In this document: piece after piece, positions 57,901 through 63,938 of the stretch
Position numbering within the stretch: position 1 is the stretch's first letter
Layout: each line of letters opens with the position of its first letter
DNA from: Leguminivora glycinivorella
Taxonomy: Eukaryota; Arthropoda; Insecta; Lepidoptera; Tortricidae
Assembly (NCBI RefSeq): GCF_023078275.1
Contig: NC_062980.1
Span: forward strand, 16,076,783-16,140,782
Length of the DNA stretch: 64,000 nt
Direction: 5' to 3'
The notes under the pieces: model-generated
Seen by the model: only the letters and a program-made list of their open reading frames with translations
Told to the model about the DNA's origin: nothing
Databases searched by the model: none
Program-made: the position numbers and the translations under genes

Positions 57901-60292
57901 TGGAATAATTACACTAGATATTTTTAGGCCATTTTATTCAAACTTGTCCACCCACTTTTTTTGGGATTTGCTGATTTTTATGAGGTTTCCACTCAGAATC
58001 GCGAGCTCTTTCAATCCTAATAGGAGAAAAAAAGTGTCCCAAGGTTTTTTCCCATTCCGCTACCATTTCTTCATACATTTTGTATGGCGGTAACGGAAAA
58101 TGGAAATGGTGGAATGGAAATCATGAGAAATTTTATGTCTCCTATCAAGTTCGAAAGACCTCGCGATTCTGAGTATGATAAACATAATGTTACAAAAGAA
58201 GTGAGGTGGACAACTTTGAAAAAAATGGCCCTTTTAACCCTTTCGCTTTCGCTGACAATGCTCCGCCTGTCGACGTACTGTCACTGAAAATACATATAAG
58301 GGTATATCTTTTCTGCGACAGTAGTTCTGCTGTCGAAGTAGTATCAACGAGTGGAGTAGAATAACGAAATAGAGATTTTTGATAGCTATACCTAGCTAAA
58401 AGAAAACAACAAATCGGGCGATGAATAGTCAAATAAAGGTAGAGAAAGGAATAAGGTAGAGGTGCTTCTCATTTTACCGAATTTAAAATTTTCTCTGTGG
58501 CATCCCCTAAAAATGTTATCTGCCACTAAAAAATGATTGTAATTTTTTTCAGAATTTTCTGTACATTTTAGGGTTCGCTACCACACATTGAAAATTCTGA
58601 TCTGACATTTTAAATTCGATAAATAAGAATGATTGGAACACAATTATTGACATCATAAGTTTTCTTTGATTAGTTATGTGTTGAATATAGCCGAAGACCT
58701 TGAACTGGAGTCCCCATTTTCGATTTTTCGCTTATGTCTCAGAAGCCATGCCTCAGACTAACAAAATAAGAAATAAAAGCTGATTAGATTTTCGATAAGG
58801 TTTACTCCGTCAAGTTTTCAAGTCATAATAATTGTAAGTACAATCCAAATAAAAAAAATCACATCTTACCTGAATATCGTGATCAATCCACGCGTCTTCA
58901 GTAAGAAGAAAAAATGACGCATGTGCTGCGTTACATTGGAGTACTAATGATGCATAATGTTGGTCTCCTAATAACTTGGCACCCAAATCTACAATATTCC
59001 CTTTATTTTCTGACATTTTGAAGGCCATGAGATCAGTACTTGTGAAAGCTGGTGTATTCATTTTTTGTACGAACACTGTAAAGAAAACATAGTGTGGCAT
59101 GAAATATATCAGCAGCGTATTTATTATTACTTGTGCGTTCTGGAAAATTAGTACGATCGAAATGTGAAAGCAAGTAACGGAGTTATAAGCGAGTAAGGCA
59201 GTGTTGAAATCATGATCATCATATTCAGGCAGGTACTTTGGATTCAACATTATAAAGTTATTCGAATCACCACTTTCTGTCAATTATATTTATACATTAA
59301 ATAATGTACACTAACTATCATGCTACAAACAAGCTGTGCACAGAATTACGAGTAGTTAATATTGAAAAATAAAAATGATAACTGCGATCATATTGTACCT
59401 ACAGATAATTCTAAGGCAAGGATTTGTTTGGTTCAGTTCAAACGTGGAAGTAAGTATTGAACCAAATTTTAAAGGCCGGCATGCACTGTTCTTCCAGCTT
59501 CTCGGGTGTTGCTTCGCTTACCATCGGGCAATTCGTCTCTCCTTTAACTTCTTATATCATGAATAAATATATTATAAATACTTACTGTGCAGCTCAGGCG
59601 GCTCCATATAACAAGCGATAGGTACAAGCAATCCTTTGCCCAAAGAGGTGCGTATGCGCAACTGATCATGAAAAGCGCGTACGTCGTTCGGGTGGAAATG
59701 TATCTGGATACGGGACAGGGACAAAATTATAAATTCTGTGACTTGAACATTTTCCTAAGAATCCATTTTTTGTGCGAAAATATTTCATAATAATTATTAT
59801 ACTTCGTAACGAGAAGGCAGACTCCACCTGTCGTTTAAGCTGATGTGTGATAATTAAACTGATGGGCAAAGGCCTCCCCTCTCTTCCTCTACTCGACACT
59901 CATTTTAAACATAATTATATTTTGTTTAAATATTATTATAACTCTGGTAACTATGTAATAGGAATTACGGTAACTGATCTGATACTTAGAGTTGAGCGAT
60001 TCGAGCGTCGCCCGACGTACGAGGTGCAAAGCCGGGAGAATTAACAGAACAAAACTAATAGCCTTGGTGTACATTGGTTTTCTACATTAGCCATGATGTT
60101 GTATTGATAATAAAATCATTTAAAAGTTCATAATACAAGTAAAGTAAGTTATACCAATAGTTCCGTTTCTGAGCCGGCAGTGAGCCGTAGACCCCGAGGC
60201 CCGGAAAGTTCCACTTTGAGCTCGCTACGCTTCGGCAGCGACACGGACAGACGAACCTCGAACTTTGAGACGTTGATCAATCTGAGATGTTG
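29193..60292 (-). CDS. ASH/MSP-fold (HYDIN/DLEC1/CFAP-like) protein gene, 3' 13 exons
   Basis: Thirteen minus-strand exons were found by open frame, AG acceptors and GT donors: a 60155-60292, b 59586-59735, c 58870-59276, d 57681-57897, e 55874-55995, f 54382-54621, g 49153-49252, h 44279-44394, i 43919 to about 44046, j 40727-40921, k 37837-37999, l 29910-30098, m 29193-29381. They total about 780 residues. Phases agree at b-c, c-d, d-e, e-f, f-g, g-h, h-i (by requirement), i-j, j-k, k-l and l-m. Segments such as NLGTAFPNRSLSTTIQIVNH followed by SPLSYSFTWK, and IHFHPNDVRAFHDQLRIRT, follow the beta-sandwich pattern of ASH domains found in axonemal HYDIN, DLEC1 and CFAP proteins. The family member is not settled. 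The start is not in view. Exon d has one base too many and exon i has no clean acceptor, so decay or assembly error is possible. Confidence 0.8.
29783..29868. repeat. 86-bp near-perfect hairpin in the last intron
   Basis: CGTCCAGTTTAGGTTAAGAG at the left pairs with CTCAACCTAAACTGAACGG at the right with a tiny loop. Either a small MITE or a hairpin RNA source. Confidence 0.7.
29910..30098 (-). CDS. Exon l of the ASH-domain gene (cysteine-rich)
   Basis: 189 nt in phase 0/0, acceptor TTTTCTCAG and donor GTTAGT. Of 63 residues, 7 are Cys, clustered as CDVCLERACTC after a WWATPYRWTG stretch. The cluster could bind a metal or form disulphides; I do not recognise it as a named motif. Confidence 0.85.
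30141..30375 (+). mobile_element. tRNA-derived SINE, copy 1
   Basis: A Pol III head with an A-box-like TGGCTCAGTCTGTAG and B-box GGTTCGAATCC, then a body shared with 55401-55810. It is not a functional tRNA because the acceptor stem does not close. Confidence 0.85.
30462..30566. repeat. Short MITE with CCACTTGCACCAAC ends
   Basis: CCCACTTGCACCAAC at the left and GTTGGTGCAAGTGG at the right form an inverted pair around about 75 bp. Confidence 0.75.
30560..30990. repeat. Probable LINE remnant
   Basis: In the plus strand 30590-30690 reads KWLEYRWRDGVEKNLRDRG, which resembles C-terminal segments of LINE ORF2 proteins. The frame is short and broken. Weak call. Confidence 0.35.
31000..31700. other. 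Intronic stretch, nothing recognised
   Basis: Inside the long k-l intron. No frame with splice sites was found. Confidence 0.4.
31705..31915. repeat. MITE-like inverted repeat
   Basis: ACGGGTTAGTGTGTCTGGC and the inverted GGCCAGACACAC / CACTTACCCGT bound an AT-rich centre. Confidence 0.6.
31916..32568. other. Intronic stretch, nothing recognised
   Basis: No supported frame. A short CACT-repeat tract lies near 32316-32330. Confidence 0.4.
32569..32802 (+). mobile_element. Helitron-like (LEP1-type) element H3
   Basis: Begins ACTAATATTATAAATGGG and ends with the GCGAGCGAAGCCGCGAGC hairpin plus AAAAGCTAGT. Confidence 0.85.
32892..33450 (+). repeat. Dispersed repeat family A, copy 2
   Basis: Full-length with both terminal hairpins and a GTCC tract at about 32940-32978. 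Confidence 0.9.
33858..34042. repeat. GC-rich MITE with GCGAGTTACGAGCGAGGCGAG ends
   Basis: ATTTGGCGAGTTACGAGCG at the left is inverted at the right (CTTGCTGGCAACTCGCCAAAT). All frames are open because of base composition; I do not regard them as genes. Confidence 0.7.
34071..34317 (-). repeat. Dispersed repeat family B, copy 3
   Basis: Reverse complement of the 8673 copy, including GGCATCGTAGCTCCC and the ACAGAC tract. Confidence 0.85.
34852..35175 (-). mobile_element. tRNA-derived SINE, second family
   Basis: Read on minus, it opens near 35175 with a tRNA-like head (AGCGCTCGTAGCCTAGCGG, B-box GGGTTCGAACCCC) followed by a body to about 34852. The head marks Pol III transcription. Confidence 0.8.
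35395..35650. repeat. Repeat with GAGCGAAGCGAG motifs
   Basis: Direct repeats of GAACTACGAGCGAGCGAATGG / GAACCACGAGCGAAGCGAG type are visible near 35440-35530. The family is not identified. Confidence 0.5.
35757..36108. repeat. 352-bp palindrome with about 145-bp arms
   Basis: AACCGCCTTCAAAAATAAGC (35757) is inverted at 36089-36108, and the arms stay complementary to about 35902 / 35967, leaving a loop of about 65 bp. Both strands give mirror 80-residue frames, which is an effect of the palindrome. A foldback/MITE. Confidence 0.85.
36480..37020. other. Intronic stretch with retroelement scraps
   Basis: GAGAACCTCCTCCTTTTTT and GAAGTCGGTTAAAAAG near 36518 recur inverted at 51595-51625, so a dispersed family ends here. 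The rest is unrecognised. Confidence 0.4.
37182..37572 (+). repeat. Helitron-like family J, plus copy
   Basis: Starts ACACCTTATAAAACAAAGTC and ends CCGGGGCGGGCCGCTAGTA, matching 22981-23370 in reverse. Confidence 0.65.
37752..37812. repeat. Tandem ACACGT-rich repeat beside exon k
   Basis: GTACACGT, ATACGTGTAC and TACACGTATT blocks repeat and self-complement just 3' of the exon k donor. Confidence 0.7.
37837..37999 (-). CDS. Exon k of the ASH-domain gene
   Basis: 163 nt: one base completing exon j's split codon, then 54 codons, ending in phase 0 at GTAAGT. The acceptor is AAATCTTTCAG. It contains HWLGVVVPGAKMHTKMEIYN, a strand-turn-strand pattern typical of ASH domains. The upstream tract is the tail of a SINE. 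Confidence 0.85.
38013..38398 (-). mobile_element. tRNA-headed SINE, third family, abutting exon k
   Basis: Read on minus, the head near 38398 has a tRNA-like start and a B-box-like CCGGGCTCGATTCCC. The tail at 38013-38035 is a TTGA repeat that runs directly into the exon k acceptor. Confidence 0.75.
38923..39235. repeat. MITE family K, copy 2, carrying a LINE insert
   Basis: CCCTTATTCATAAAACGTTC at the left and GAACCTTTATGAATAAGGG at the right are inverted. It matches 27411-27535 once the insert 38953-39108 is removed. Confidence 0.85.
38953..39108 (+). mobile_element. 156-bp LINE 3' end with 18-bp TSD
   Basis: AAAACGTTCACTAAAGTT flanks the insert (38935-38952 and 39109-39126). The insert matches the Jockey-like end at 6239-6415 and terminates in AATAAATAAATA. 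Confidence 0.9.
39338..39639. repeat. MITE family M, copy
   Basis: AAAGACATATATAATTCCG to CGATCCTCTTTGG, with GGTACGGTGGCCTAAATGGC inside. Confidence 0.85.
39921..39963 (+). repeat. GA dinucleotide microsatellite
   Basis: An almost pure GA run of about 42 bp with a single interruption. Confidence 0.95.
40046..40634 (-). repeat. Dispersed repeat family A, copy 3, with expanded GGAC tract
   Basis: Full reverse copy. The GGAC tetranucleotide tract spans about 40511-40582, far longer than in the other copies. Confidence 0.9.
40727..40921 (-). CDS. Exon j of the ASH-domain gene
   Basis: 195 nt: one base, 64 codons, two bases, donor GTGAGT. It includes STLWYSTPPMVLPSGLELS. The acceptor choice at 40922-40923 (TTATTAAAG) keeps phase with exon i. 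A nearer AG at 40915-40916 would not. Confidence 0.8.
41271..41401. repeat. MITE with TTAACACTTTCG ends
   Basis: TTAACACTTTCG at the left and CGAAAGTGTTAA at the right, with GC-rich inner complementarity. Confidence 0.75.
41545..41558 (+). repeat. Poly-C run of 14
   Basis: A plain C homopolymer, a likely site of sequencing length error. Confidence 0.9.
41868..42090 (-). repeat. SINE-like family F, minus copy
   Basis: Matches 17367-17660 in reverse, including ACAATCACGCCTGTAT and CCCACAGTCGACTTCTAC. Confidence 0.75.
42100..42840. other. Intronic stretch, nothing recognised
   Basis: Frames here lack splice sites and family resemblance. Confidence 0.4.
42840..43085 (+). mobile_element. 3' end of a LINE (R1/Jockey-like)
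   Basis: GGCGGTGATCTTGGACACGG leads into a short RT-tail-like frame with GSLGPAPLLAAP and a T/A-rich 3' UTR ending AAAATAAATAAAG. A severely truncated copy. Confidence 0.5.
43493..43820. repeat. MITE family M, full copy
   Basis: From TTGGTTGTAACCAAATG to CTCTTTGGTTGTAACG, with the GATGGCGTTACACCTTTGG core. Confidence 0.85.
43919..44046 (-). CDS. Exon i of the ASH-domain gene (5' boundary unresolved)
   Basis: The frame RLKIDLKEPVNKIKESVGAS is open to a clean GTAAGT donor with the phase exon j needs. An in-frame TAA sits at 44047-44049 and no AG acceptor lies between it and the good coding part. The next frame over is open and plausible upstream (RLSKSIIKQIAFWC), as if one base were missing near 44024. 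Confidence 0.6.
44279..44394 (-). CDS. Exon h of the ASH-domain gene
   Basis: 116 nt, phase 0 in and phase 2 out, acceptor CTAATTTCAG and donor GTAATA. It encodes DIVQADIEVWWHVVPVRFVI, alternating hydrophobic strands as in ASH domains. Confidence 0.85.
44702..45439 (+). repeat. Left arm of the foldback, built from about 160-bp units
   Basis: CTCACTCA-type motifs recur at 44842, 45001 and 45165 (plus an inverted one at 44716), and TTTAGTAAA at 44758, 44918, 45079 and 45252, giving a period of about 160 bp. Confidence 0.8.
45728..47205 (-). pseudogene. 5'-truncated LINE reverse transcriptase inside the foldback
   Basis: Frame 1 (47205 to about 46515) carries fingers/palm RT motifs: GNWRGITLL, QAGFRPNRSC, FVDFEKAFDT and QAGVRQGCLLSP. 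Frame 2 (about 46530 to 45728) carries the catalytic YADD, LLYGCETWKV, and a C-terminus ending TVDALCPI with a stop. The frames meet at a G run near 46520, where one missing G explains the shift. The endonuclease domain is absent. Likely an RTE- or CR1-like LINE; the clade is not settled. Confidence 0.9.
47243..47980 (-). repeat. Right arm of the foldback
   Basis: Reverse complement of 44702-45439 with the same motif spacing. Confidence 0.9.
48000..48588. other. Intronic stretch, nothing recognised
   Basis: AT-rich, no frame with splice sites. Confidence 0.4.
48589..48732. repeat. 144-bp MITE with 34-bp TIRs
   Basis: TACAGTCAACCAATTGGAAC at the left and GTTCCAATTGGTTGACCGTA at the right. 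A solo MITE G end follows at 48745. Confidence 0.8.
48902..49123 (-). pseudogene. Possible LINE RT C-terminal scrap
   Basis: The minus frame includes RFSRNFLPRRAKLYDEISG, which resembles the tail of LINE reverse transcriptases where NFLPR and LWNELP recur. Short and isolated. Confidence 0.4.
49153..49252 (-). CDS. Exon g of the ASH-domain gene
   Basis: 100 nt: one base plus 33 codons, phase 0 out. Acceptor TTATTTTGCAG, donor GTAAAT. Reads LILESIPIESFKQEYQPN. Confidence 0.8.
49313..49404. repeat. MITE with GGGCGACAAAGTTGCT ends
   Basis: GGGCGACAAAGTTGCTC at the left and CAGCAACTTTGTCGCCC at the right. Confidence 0.8.
49405..50554. other. Intronic stretch with diverged repeats, no gene
   Basis: TTTCTGCCAAA / GCAGAAA motifs recur loosely from 49560 to 50270. 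No family assigned. Confidence 0.4.
50555..51097 (+). repeat. Dispersed repeat family A, copy 4
   Basis: Full-length with both end hairpins. Confidence 0.9.
51394..51590 (+). repeat. Repeat related to family A
   Basis: Starts AGGGTTCCGTACCTTAAAAG, a different hairpin from family A but the same AGGGTTCCGTA opening and a CTGTC tract. Confidence 0.55.
52042..52171. repeat. CpG-rich MITE
   Basis: CTAGCGTCTCGCGAGCATCG at the left and GCTCGCGAGACGCTAGAT at the right. AGGGTC and GACCCT close the ends. Confidence 0.75.
52633..52930 (-). mobile_element. Jockey-like LINE 3' end
   Basis: The minus frame reads VRFHRNFLPRTLQLWNELPA, then FPGELQYGVLKKKVYTFL, the C-terminal end of a LINE RT. Truncated. 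Confidence 0.75.
53293..53438. repeat. MITE with GGCCCGGCCAC ends
   Basis: GCCACGATAGTGGTCTAACT at the left pairs with AGACTATTGTGGTGGCC at the right; the inner GACAGCGGTGAGCGG pairs with CCGCTCACCGCTGT. Confidence 0.8.
53490..53577. repeat. Short MITE with TTTGCGTTCTAGA ends
   Basis: TTTGCGTTCTAGACCATTCG and its inverse TGCTCTAGAACGCAAA. Confidence 0.7.
53630..53835. repeat. AAACTTTCC-rich repeat
   Basis: GTGATGTGCAAGTTGCGGAAACT at the left relates to GGAAACTTTCC-TTTGGCACATCA at the right in inverted form. Confidence 0.5.
54382..54621 (-). CDS. Exon f of the ASH-domain gene
   Basis: 240 nt: one base, 79 codons, two bases. Acceptor TATTTTCAG, donor GTGATA. It continues exon e's strand (IVNH then SPLSYSFTWKF) and has an acidic linker (LEEQEEAS). 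Another frame is also open for most of this exon, but it does not keep phase with e and g. Confidence 0.8.
55401..55810 (-). mobile_element. tRNA-derived SINE, copy 2, split by a Helitron
   Basis: The head near 55810 (ACGACCGGTCTGGCGCAGTC, B-box GGTTCGAATCC) matches 30141-30375. The body is interrupted by 55484-55668 and resumes to about 55401. Confidence 0.85.
55484..55668 (-). mobile_element. Helitron-like (LEP1-type) element H4
   Basis: Reverse orientation: CTAGCTTTTGCCCGCGGCTT at the left, ATAATATTAGTATGG at the right. Confidence 0.85.
55874..55995 (-). CDS. Exon e of the ASH-domain gene
   Basis: 122 nt, 40 codons plus two bases. Acceptor TATGTTTCCTCAG, donor GTATTT. An acidic start (DYDINSEDDPD) leads into the clear ASH-type strand NLGTAFPNRSLSTTIQIVNH. 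Confidence 0.9.
56055..56330. repeat. Probable retroelement tail
   Basis: CGGGACCATGGGATCCCGG hairpin and a 3' UTR-like body. Family not identified. Confidence 0.4.
57240..57480. repeat. Family D element, copy 2
   Basis: Shares ACTTTAAGTTCTCGCG and GGTTGCACTAGCCGTGGTCG with the insert at 14960-15286. Confidence 0.65.
57523..57672. repeat. MITE family G, copy 2, next to exon d
   Basis: ATCGTCACTACTTT and AAAGTAGTGACGA ends. The element stops 8 bp from the exon d donor. Confidence 0.85.
57681..57897 (-). CDS. Exon d of the ASH-domain gene, one base too long
   Basis: Acceptor TATTCCACAG, donor GTAAGT, 217 nt. Neighbours require a multiple of three. The first part reads ELTTKGNLKTGPFTIHPSWW in one frame; the rest, GIVRGIVRCHAAEPGFQCTE then VVADAVLYDPAHITIQ, reads in another. 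The switch lies near 57824-57840, in a GG-rich stretch. Confidence 0.8.
58870..59276 (-). CDS. Exon c of the ASH-domain gene
   Basis: 407 nt, acceptor TAATTGACAG, donor GTAAGA. The frame is open throughout and phase agrees with b and d. The first half has an unusually hydrophobic run (about residues 36-66 of the exon); the second half (NIVDLGAKLLGDQHYASLVL) is ASH-like. A 60-bp internal GT...AG segment could look like an intron but would break the frame. Confidence 0.8.
59586..59735 (-). CDS. Exon b of the ASH-domain gene
   Basis: 150 nt, acceptor AAGTCACAG, donor GTAAGT. IHFHPNDVRAFHDQLRIRT then LLVPIACYMEPP is the end of one ASH domain and its Pro-rich linker. The incoming phase does not match exon a. 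Confidence 0.85.
60155..60292 (-). CDS. Exon a, most 5' exon seen of the ASH-domain gene
   Basis: 138 nt, 46 codons, acceptor TATTTTTTCCAG, donor GTATAA. Reads INVSKFEVRLSVSLPKRSEL, then an LRLTAGSETELL strand, a typical ASH core. No start codon; the gene continues 5'. Confidence 0.8.
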
Positions 60293-60309
60293 CTGGAAAA
60301 AATAATAGT

Positions 60310-60589
60310 GACATAGATTAAATATAAGACGATCAGTACCATCCCATACATTAAAATGCGGTAAAAAAATGTCTTGTAGCTTTCGATTATACTTGTAGAT
60401 GGCGTTAAGTGTCACTTTTGACATAGATTTATGGCTCGAAAGTGACACCTAACGCCAATCTATAAATAATCGATGGCAATAAGGCATTTTTTTGTGGCGC
60501 CATCTATGTGTGGTGTAGTGTATGCGCGTTCTTAGGCGGTCGCATTTTAATGTATGGGATTGTATGATCTTCTTATATTTAATCTATGG
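60310..60589. repeat. MITE with about 50-bp TIRs, upstream of exon a
   Basis: CATAGATTAAATATAAGA and CCCATACATTAAAATGCG recur inverted at 60540-60588. Confidence 0.85.
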
Positions 60590-61282
60590 TGATAATGAAA
60601 GATTGTCGATCTTTGACGAGTACTCTTAATAATTTGTCGCTATTCTTCATATTATCGCTCAGAGCCAGGCTAGAGTACATTTCTGCGGCGTTTCGCGTCG
60701 CAGAAATGCCATTCGGCTACGGAGCCAGATCAATCGGAGATGTTGCTGACTGCAACATTTGTCGAAGTTTTGCACATTGATACTCGTAATAATTTGTCGC
60801 TTTTCTTCGTCTTGGCTACAATCTGTGAAAGTTGTGCGGAAGTGGAAAATTTTGGCCGTTTTCCAATTCTTACGGAAGCCTCAACTATTTCGTTCCAGGA
60901 AATCACACTCTTTGGTAACTATACCATTTAATTAATTCTTTTAAAAATATATATCGTGCCATTCTGAGATGGTATAATTTTTATGACATGGCAGGCAAAC
61001 GAACTGGCGCTTTAGGTATTGTATTGTCTCTAATTTAAGTGTTTTTGTTTTCTGTATGCCAATGTCTATGTCATATAAGCATACGCCCGGTCTAATAGTA
61101 ATAAGCAGTCATGCCACCTACCAATGTCTTTGAACTCATGCAATTCTAGAAGATTATATGCACATAGCCGACTATTTATAAACTTGTACCTACACTATTT
61201 TTAAAAAGTAGTTACTGTAGATTATTACTAAAAATCTCGTTCAGGGAGCAGATACTACAACCGCAGTAACCGAGGGAGAAAA

Positions 61283-61517
61283 TCCATACTAATATTATAA
61301 ATGGGAAAGTTGTCTGTTTTGTCCGTCTTTCACGGCAAAGCGGAGCGACGAATTGACGTGATTTTTTAAGTGGAGATAGTTGAAGGGATGGAGAGTAACG
61401 TAGGCTACTTTTTGTCTCTTTCTAACACCCCACTTCCCTAAAATGGGTGGTGGAATTTTGTATGGAGCACGCCGAATTTTTGGATTTAACGCGAGCGAAG
61501 CCGCGGGCAGAAGCTAG
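61283..61517 (+). mobile_element. Helitron-like (LEP1-type) element H5
   Basis: CCATACTAATATTATAAATG to CGAGCGAAGCCGCGGGC plus AGAAGCTAGT. Confidence 0.85.
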
Positions 61518-62404
61518 TTCCTTATAAAACTTACACGCGCGAGTTGTCTTATTTCATACCCTCAAAAATCCATAAAATCTAATGATTCATCACCATAAGG
61601 CCTCGTACATCTTGACAGATGATTTAAACAGCGCAGCGTCTGAATGTGAGAGACAACTCCTCTCGTGACTATAAAGACCCATCCGGGAGAGACATGAACG
61701 TCCGCGTTTCTTACATTAGATTAGATTAGATATATTTATTTCACAACATGATTACATAGTCTAGAGCCAATTTGGCCACAAGTCGTCTCCTTACAGTACA
61801 AATTACATTTATGTCAATTTATAAGAATCTATATTGTGATCGTCAAAAAAGTAAAAGAAAATGGTATCAATATAATTAAAATAAGTTAAATTTGCAGAAT
61901 ATGAAATGATCACCAAAAAAAGGATCATTTACTTTGAGATCCAATCACCGAGGAGACAGTATCGCGGTTGTGTCTTTTTGCACGCTTTACGGCTAAGATT
62001 AAAGTAATCGATATAAAAATGCCAAATTACTAAAAATATAAAAACACGTATATTTTATCCTGGAAAGATTTTAAATTTTTTTAAAAATTTAAGTGCTTTT
62101 TATGCCTTTGCGAGAGCTCTTTAATGAGCACTTGTAACGGAAAACCGGCCATGAAATACAATATCTGAAATACAGTATCATTTGTATGACCATGTTGTAT
62201 TTTCCTGCCTTCATTATTGATTTGAGGACAGAAAGGATTTGAAGAAGTGATCAAACAAAGTCTGTACAAGAAATATTATATATTTTTCACGCAGCTAATA
62301 AGAACGTGACAAATGCTTGTCCTTGAAGAAAACTAACTGGAATGGCACTTTTGCGCTCACAATAGAATGAAATGGCGTTTTCTTATCACTTTATTGAGAC
62401 TAAG
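61518..62404. other. Unassigned stretch, no gene supported
   Basis: The minus frame at 62081-62269 has a possible acceptor but no donor and no recognised family. The rest looks like 3' UTR of a retroelement. Confidence 0.4.
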
Positions 62405-62640
62405 GGCCTGGCCACATGGGCGCGTTGCGGCGACGCACCGCAAAAATTCTGCGTTGCGTTGCCGCGCCGCCAGTTTTTGCGGCAGGAAATCTGCGGCGCG
62501 GCACCGCGACGCAAGAACTCGCGGTGCGTCGACGCACCGCAAAAACTCGCGGCGCGGCACCGCAACGCAGAATTTTTGCGGCGCGTCGCCGCGCCGCCAA
62601 AACTGGCGGTGCGTCGCCTCTGCTCGCAATTGTGAACTGT
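62405..62640. repeat. GC-rich block of CGCCGCAAAA/TTTTGCGGCG repeats
   Basis: GGGCCTGGCCACATGGGCGC opens the block. GCGGCG-CGCCGC half-sites separated by AAAA or TTTT recur at about 40-bp steps on both strands. All reading frames are open only because of composition. Confidence 0.85.
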
Positions 62641-62852
62641 TGTGTTCGAATTAAACTTCGTGTCGTTTATATATATTTAACCCTTCTTTACTTGGTGATA
62701 TTTTTTTCCAAGCATCACAAACATTGAATCAATAGTGGATTTAGTACAGTTTTTCACGATAAAATACTAAGCAATATTGGAATTTTTCAATATGCTATTA
62801 AAAATCATCTTTTTTTAGTTACGTTGTTTCATATTAAAAAAATGGTGATAGA

Positions 62853-63526
62853 TTTTTAGGGTTCCGTAGTCAACTAGGAACCCTTATAGTTTCGCCATGT
62901 CTGTCTGTCCGTCCGCGGATAATCTCAGTAACCGTTAGCACTAGAAAGCTGAAATTTGGCACCAAGATGTATATCAATCACGCCAACAAAATGCAAAAAC
63001 AAAAAATGGAAAAAAAAAATTATTAGGGTACCCCCCCTACATGTAAAGTGGGGGCTGATATTTTTTTTCATTCCAACCTCAACGTTTAATATAGTGTTGA
63101 ATAGGTATTTAAAAATGAATAAGGGTTTACTAAGATCGTTTTTTGATAATATTAATATATTCGGAAATAATCGCTCCTAAAGGAAAAAAAAGTGCGTCCC
63201 CCCCCTCTAACTTTTGAACCATATGTTTAAAAAATATGAAAAAATCACAAAAGTAGAACTTTATAAAGACTTTCTAGGAAAATTGTTTTGAACTTGATAG
63301 GTTCAGCAGTTTTTGAGAAAAATACGGAAAACTACGGAACCCTACACTGTACTCGTATCATGCTTCCAATTTTATCACTTATCCACGTGGATAAGACAAC
63401 AGTCACTCTCACACCGACATACTTGCCAAAGCGTGACGGATGCTTTATCCACGCGGATAAGTGATAAAATTAGAAGCATGATACGCCGGCTGAGCGTGGC
63501 CCGACACGCTCTTGGCCGGTTTTTTT
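62853..63526 (+). repeat. Dispersed repeat family A, copy 5, with nested MITE
   Basis: Full-length apart from a 140-bp insert before the last hairpin. Confidence 0.9.
63350..63489. mobile_element. MITE family P nested in family A
   Basis: CGTATCATGCTTCCAATTTT at the left and AAATTAGAAGCATGATACG at the right, with TTATCCACG-GGATAA inside. CTG flanks both sides. Confidence 0.85.
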
Positions 63527-63696
63527 CATTATTTTTCCAGTGCTCAGCATATATACCACCATGGTGTCATATATCTGTAAATTGTTAAAAAAAGTAAAAT
63601 CATGCAATTAAGGGTTTATTGACATTTATGGAGTGCCTCTCTAATTTATATTTCCGCAATGGGTACATCGATGGGTAGATTTAAATAATAACATTT

Positions 63697-63743
63697 TTAA
63701 CCCCCGACGCAAAAACGAAGGGGGGTTATAAGTTTGACGTGTT

Positions 63744-63774
<31 letters not shown>

Positions 63775-63938
63775 TTGTCTGTCTGTCTGTCTGTGTGTGT
63801 GTCTGTCTGTGGCATCGTAGCTCCCAAACGGATGAACCGATTTAGATTGATTTTTTTGTCTGAAAGCTGAGTTAGTCGGGAGTGTTCTTAGCCATGTTTC
63901 ATGAAAATCGGTCCACTATGTCGGGGTCGGGGGTTTTT
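63697..63938 (+). repeat. Dispersed repeat family B, copy 4
   Basis: AACCCCCGACGC to GTCGGGGGTTTTT, same body as 8673. Confidence 0.9.

Noticed and set aside
59073..59132. A 60-bp intron inside exon c (GTAATA ... TTTACAG)
   Set aside because: Removing it breaks the frame, while the unspliced frame is open and in phase with exons b and d.
62081..62269. An additional 5' exon of the ASH-domain gene
   Set aside because: It has a possible acceptor but no donor, ends in a stop, and shows no ASH pattern.
62357..62727. Five overlapping Arg/Ala/Cys-rich frames on both strands
   Set aside because: They exist only because the GC-rich repeat lacks stops. They mirror each other and have no splice or start context.
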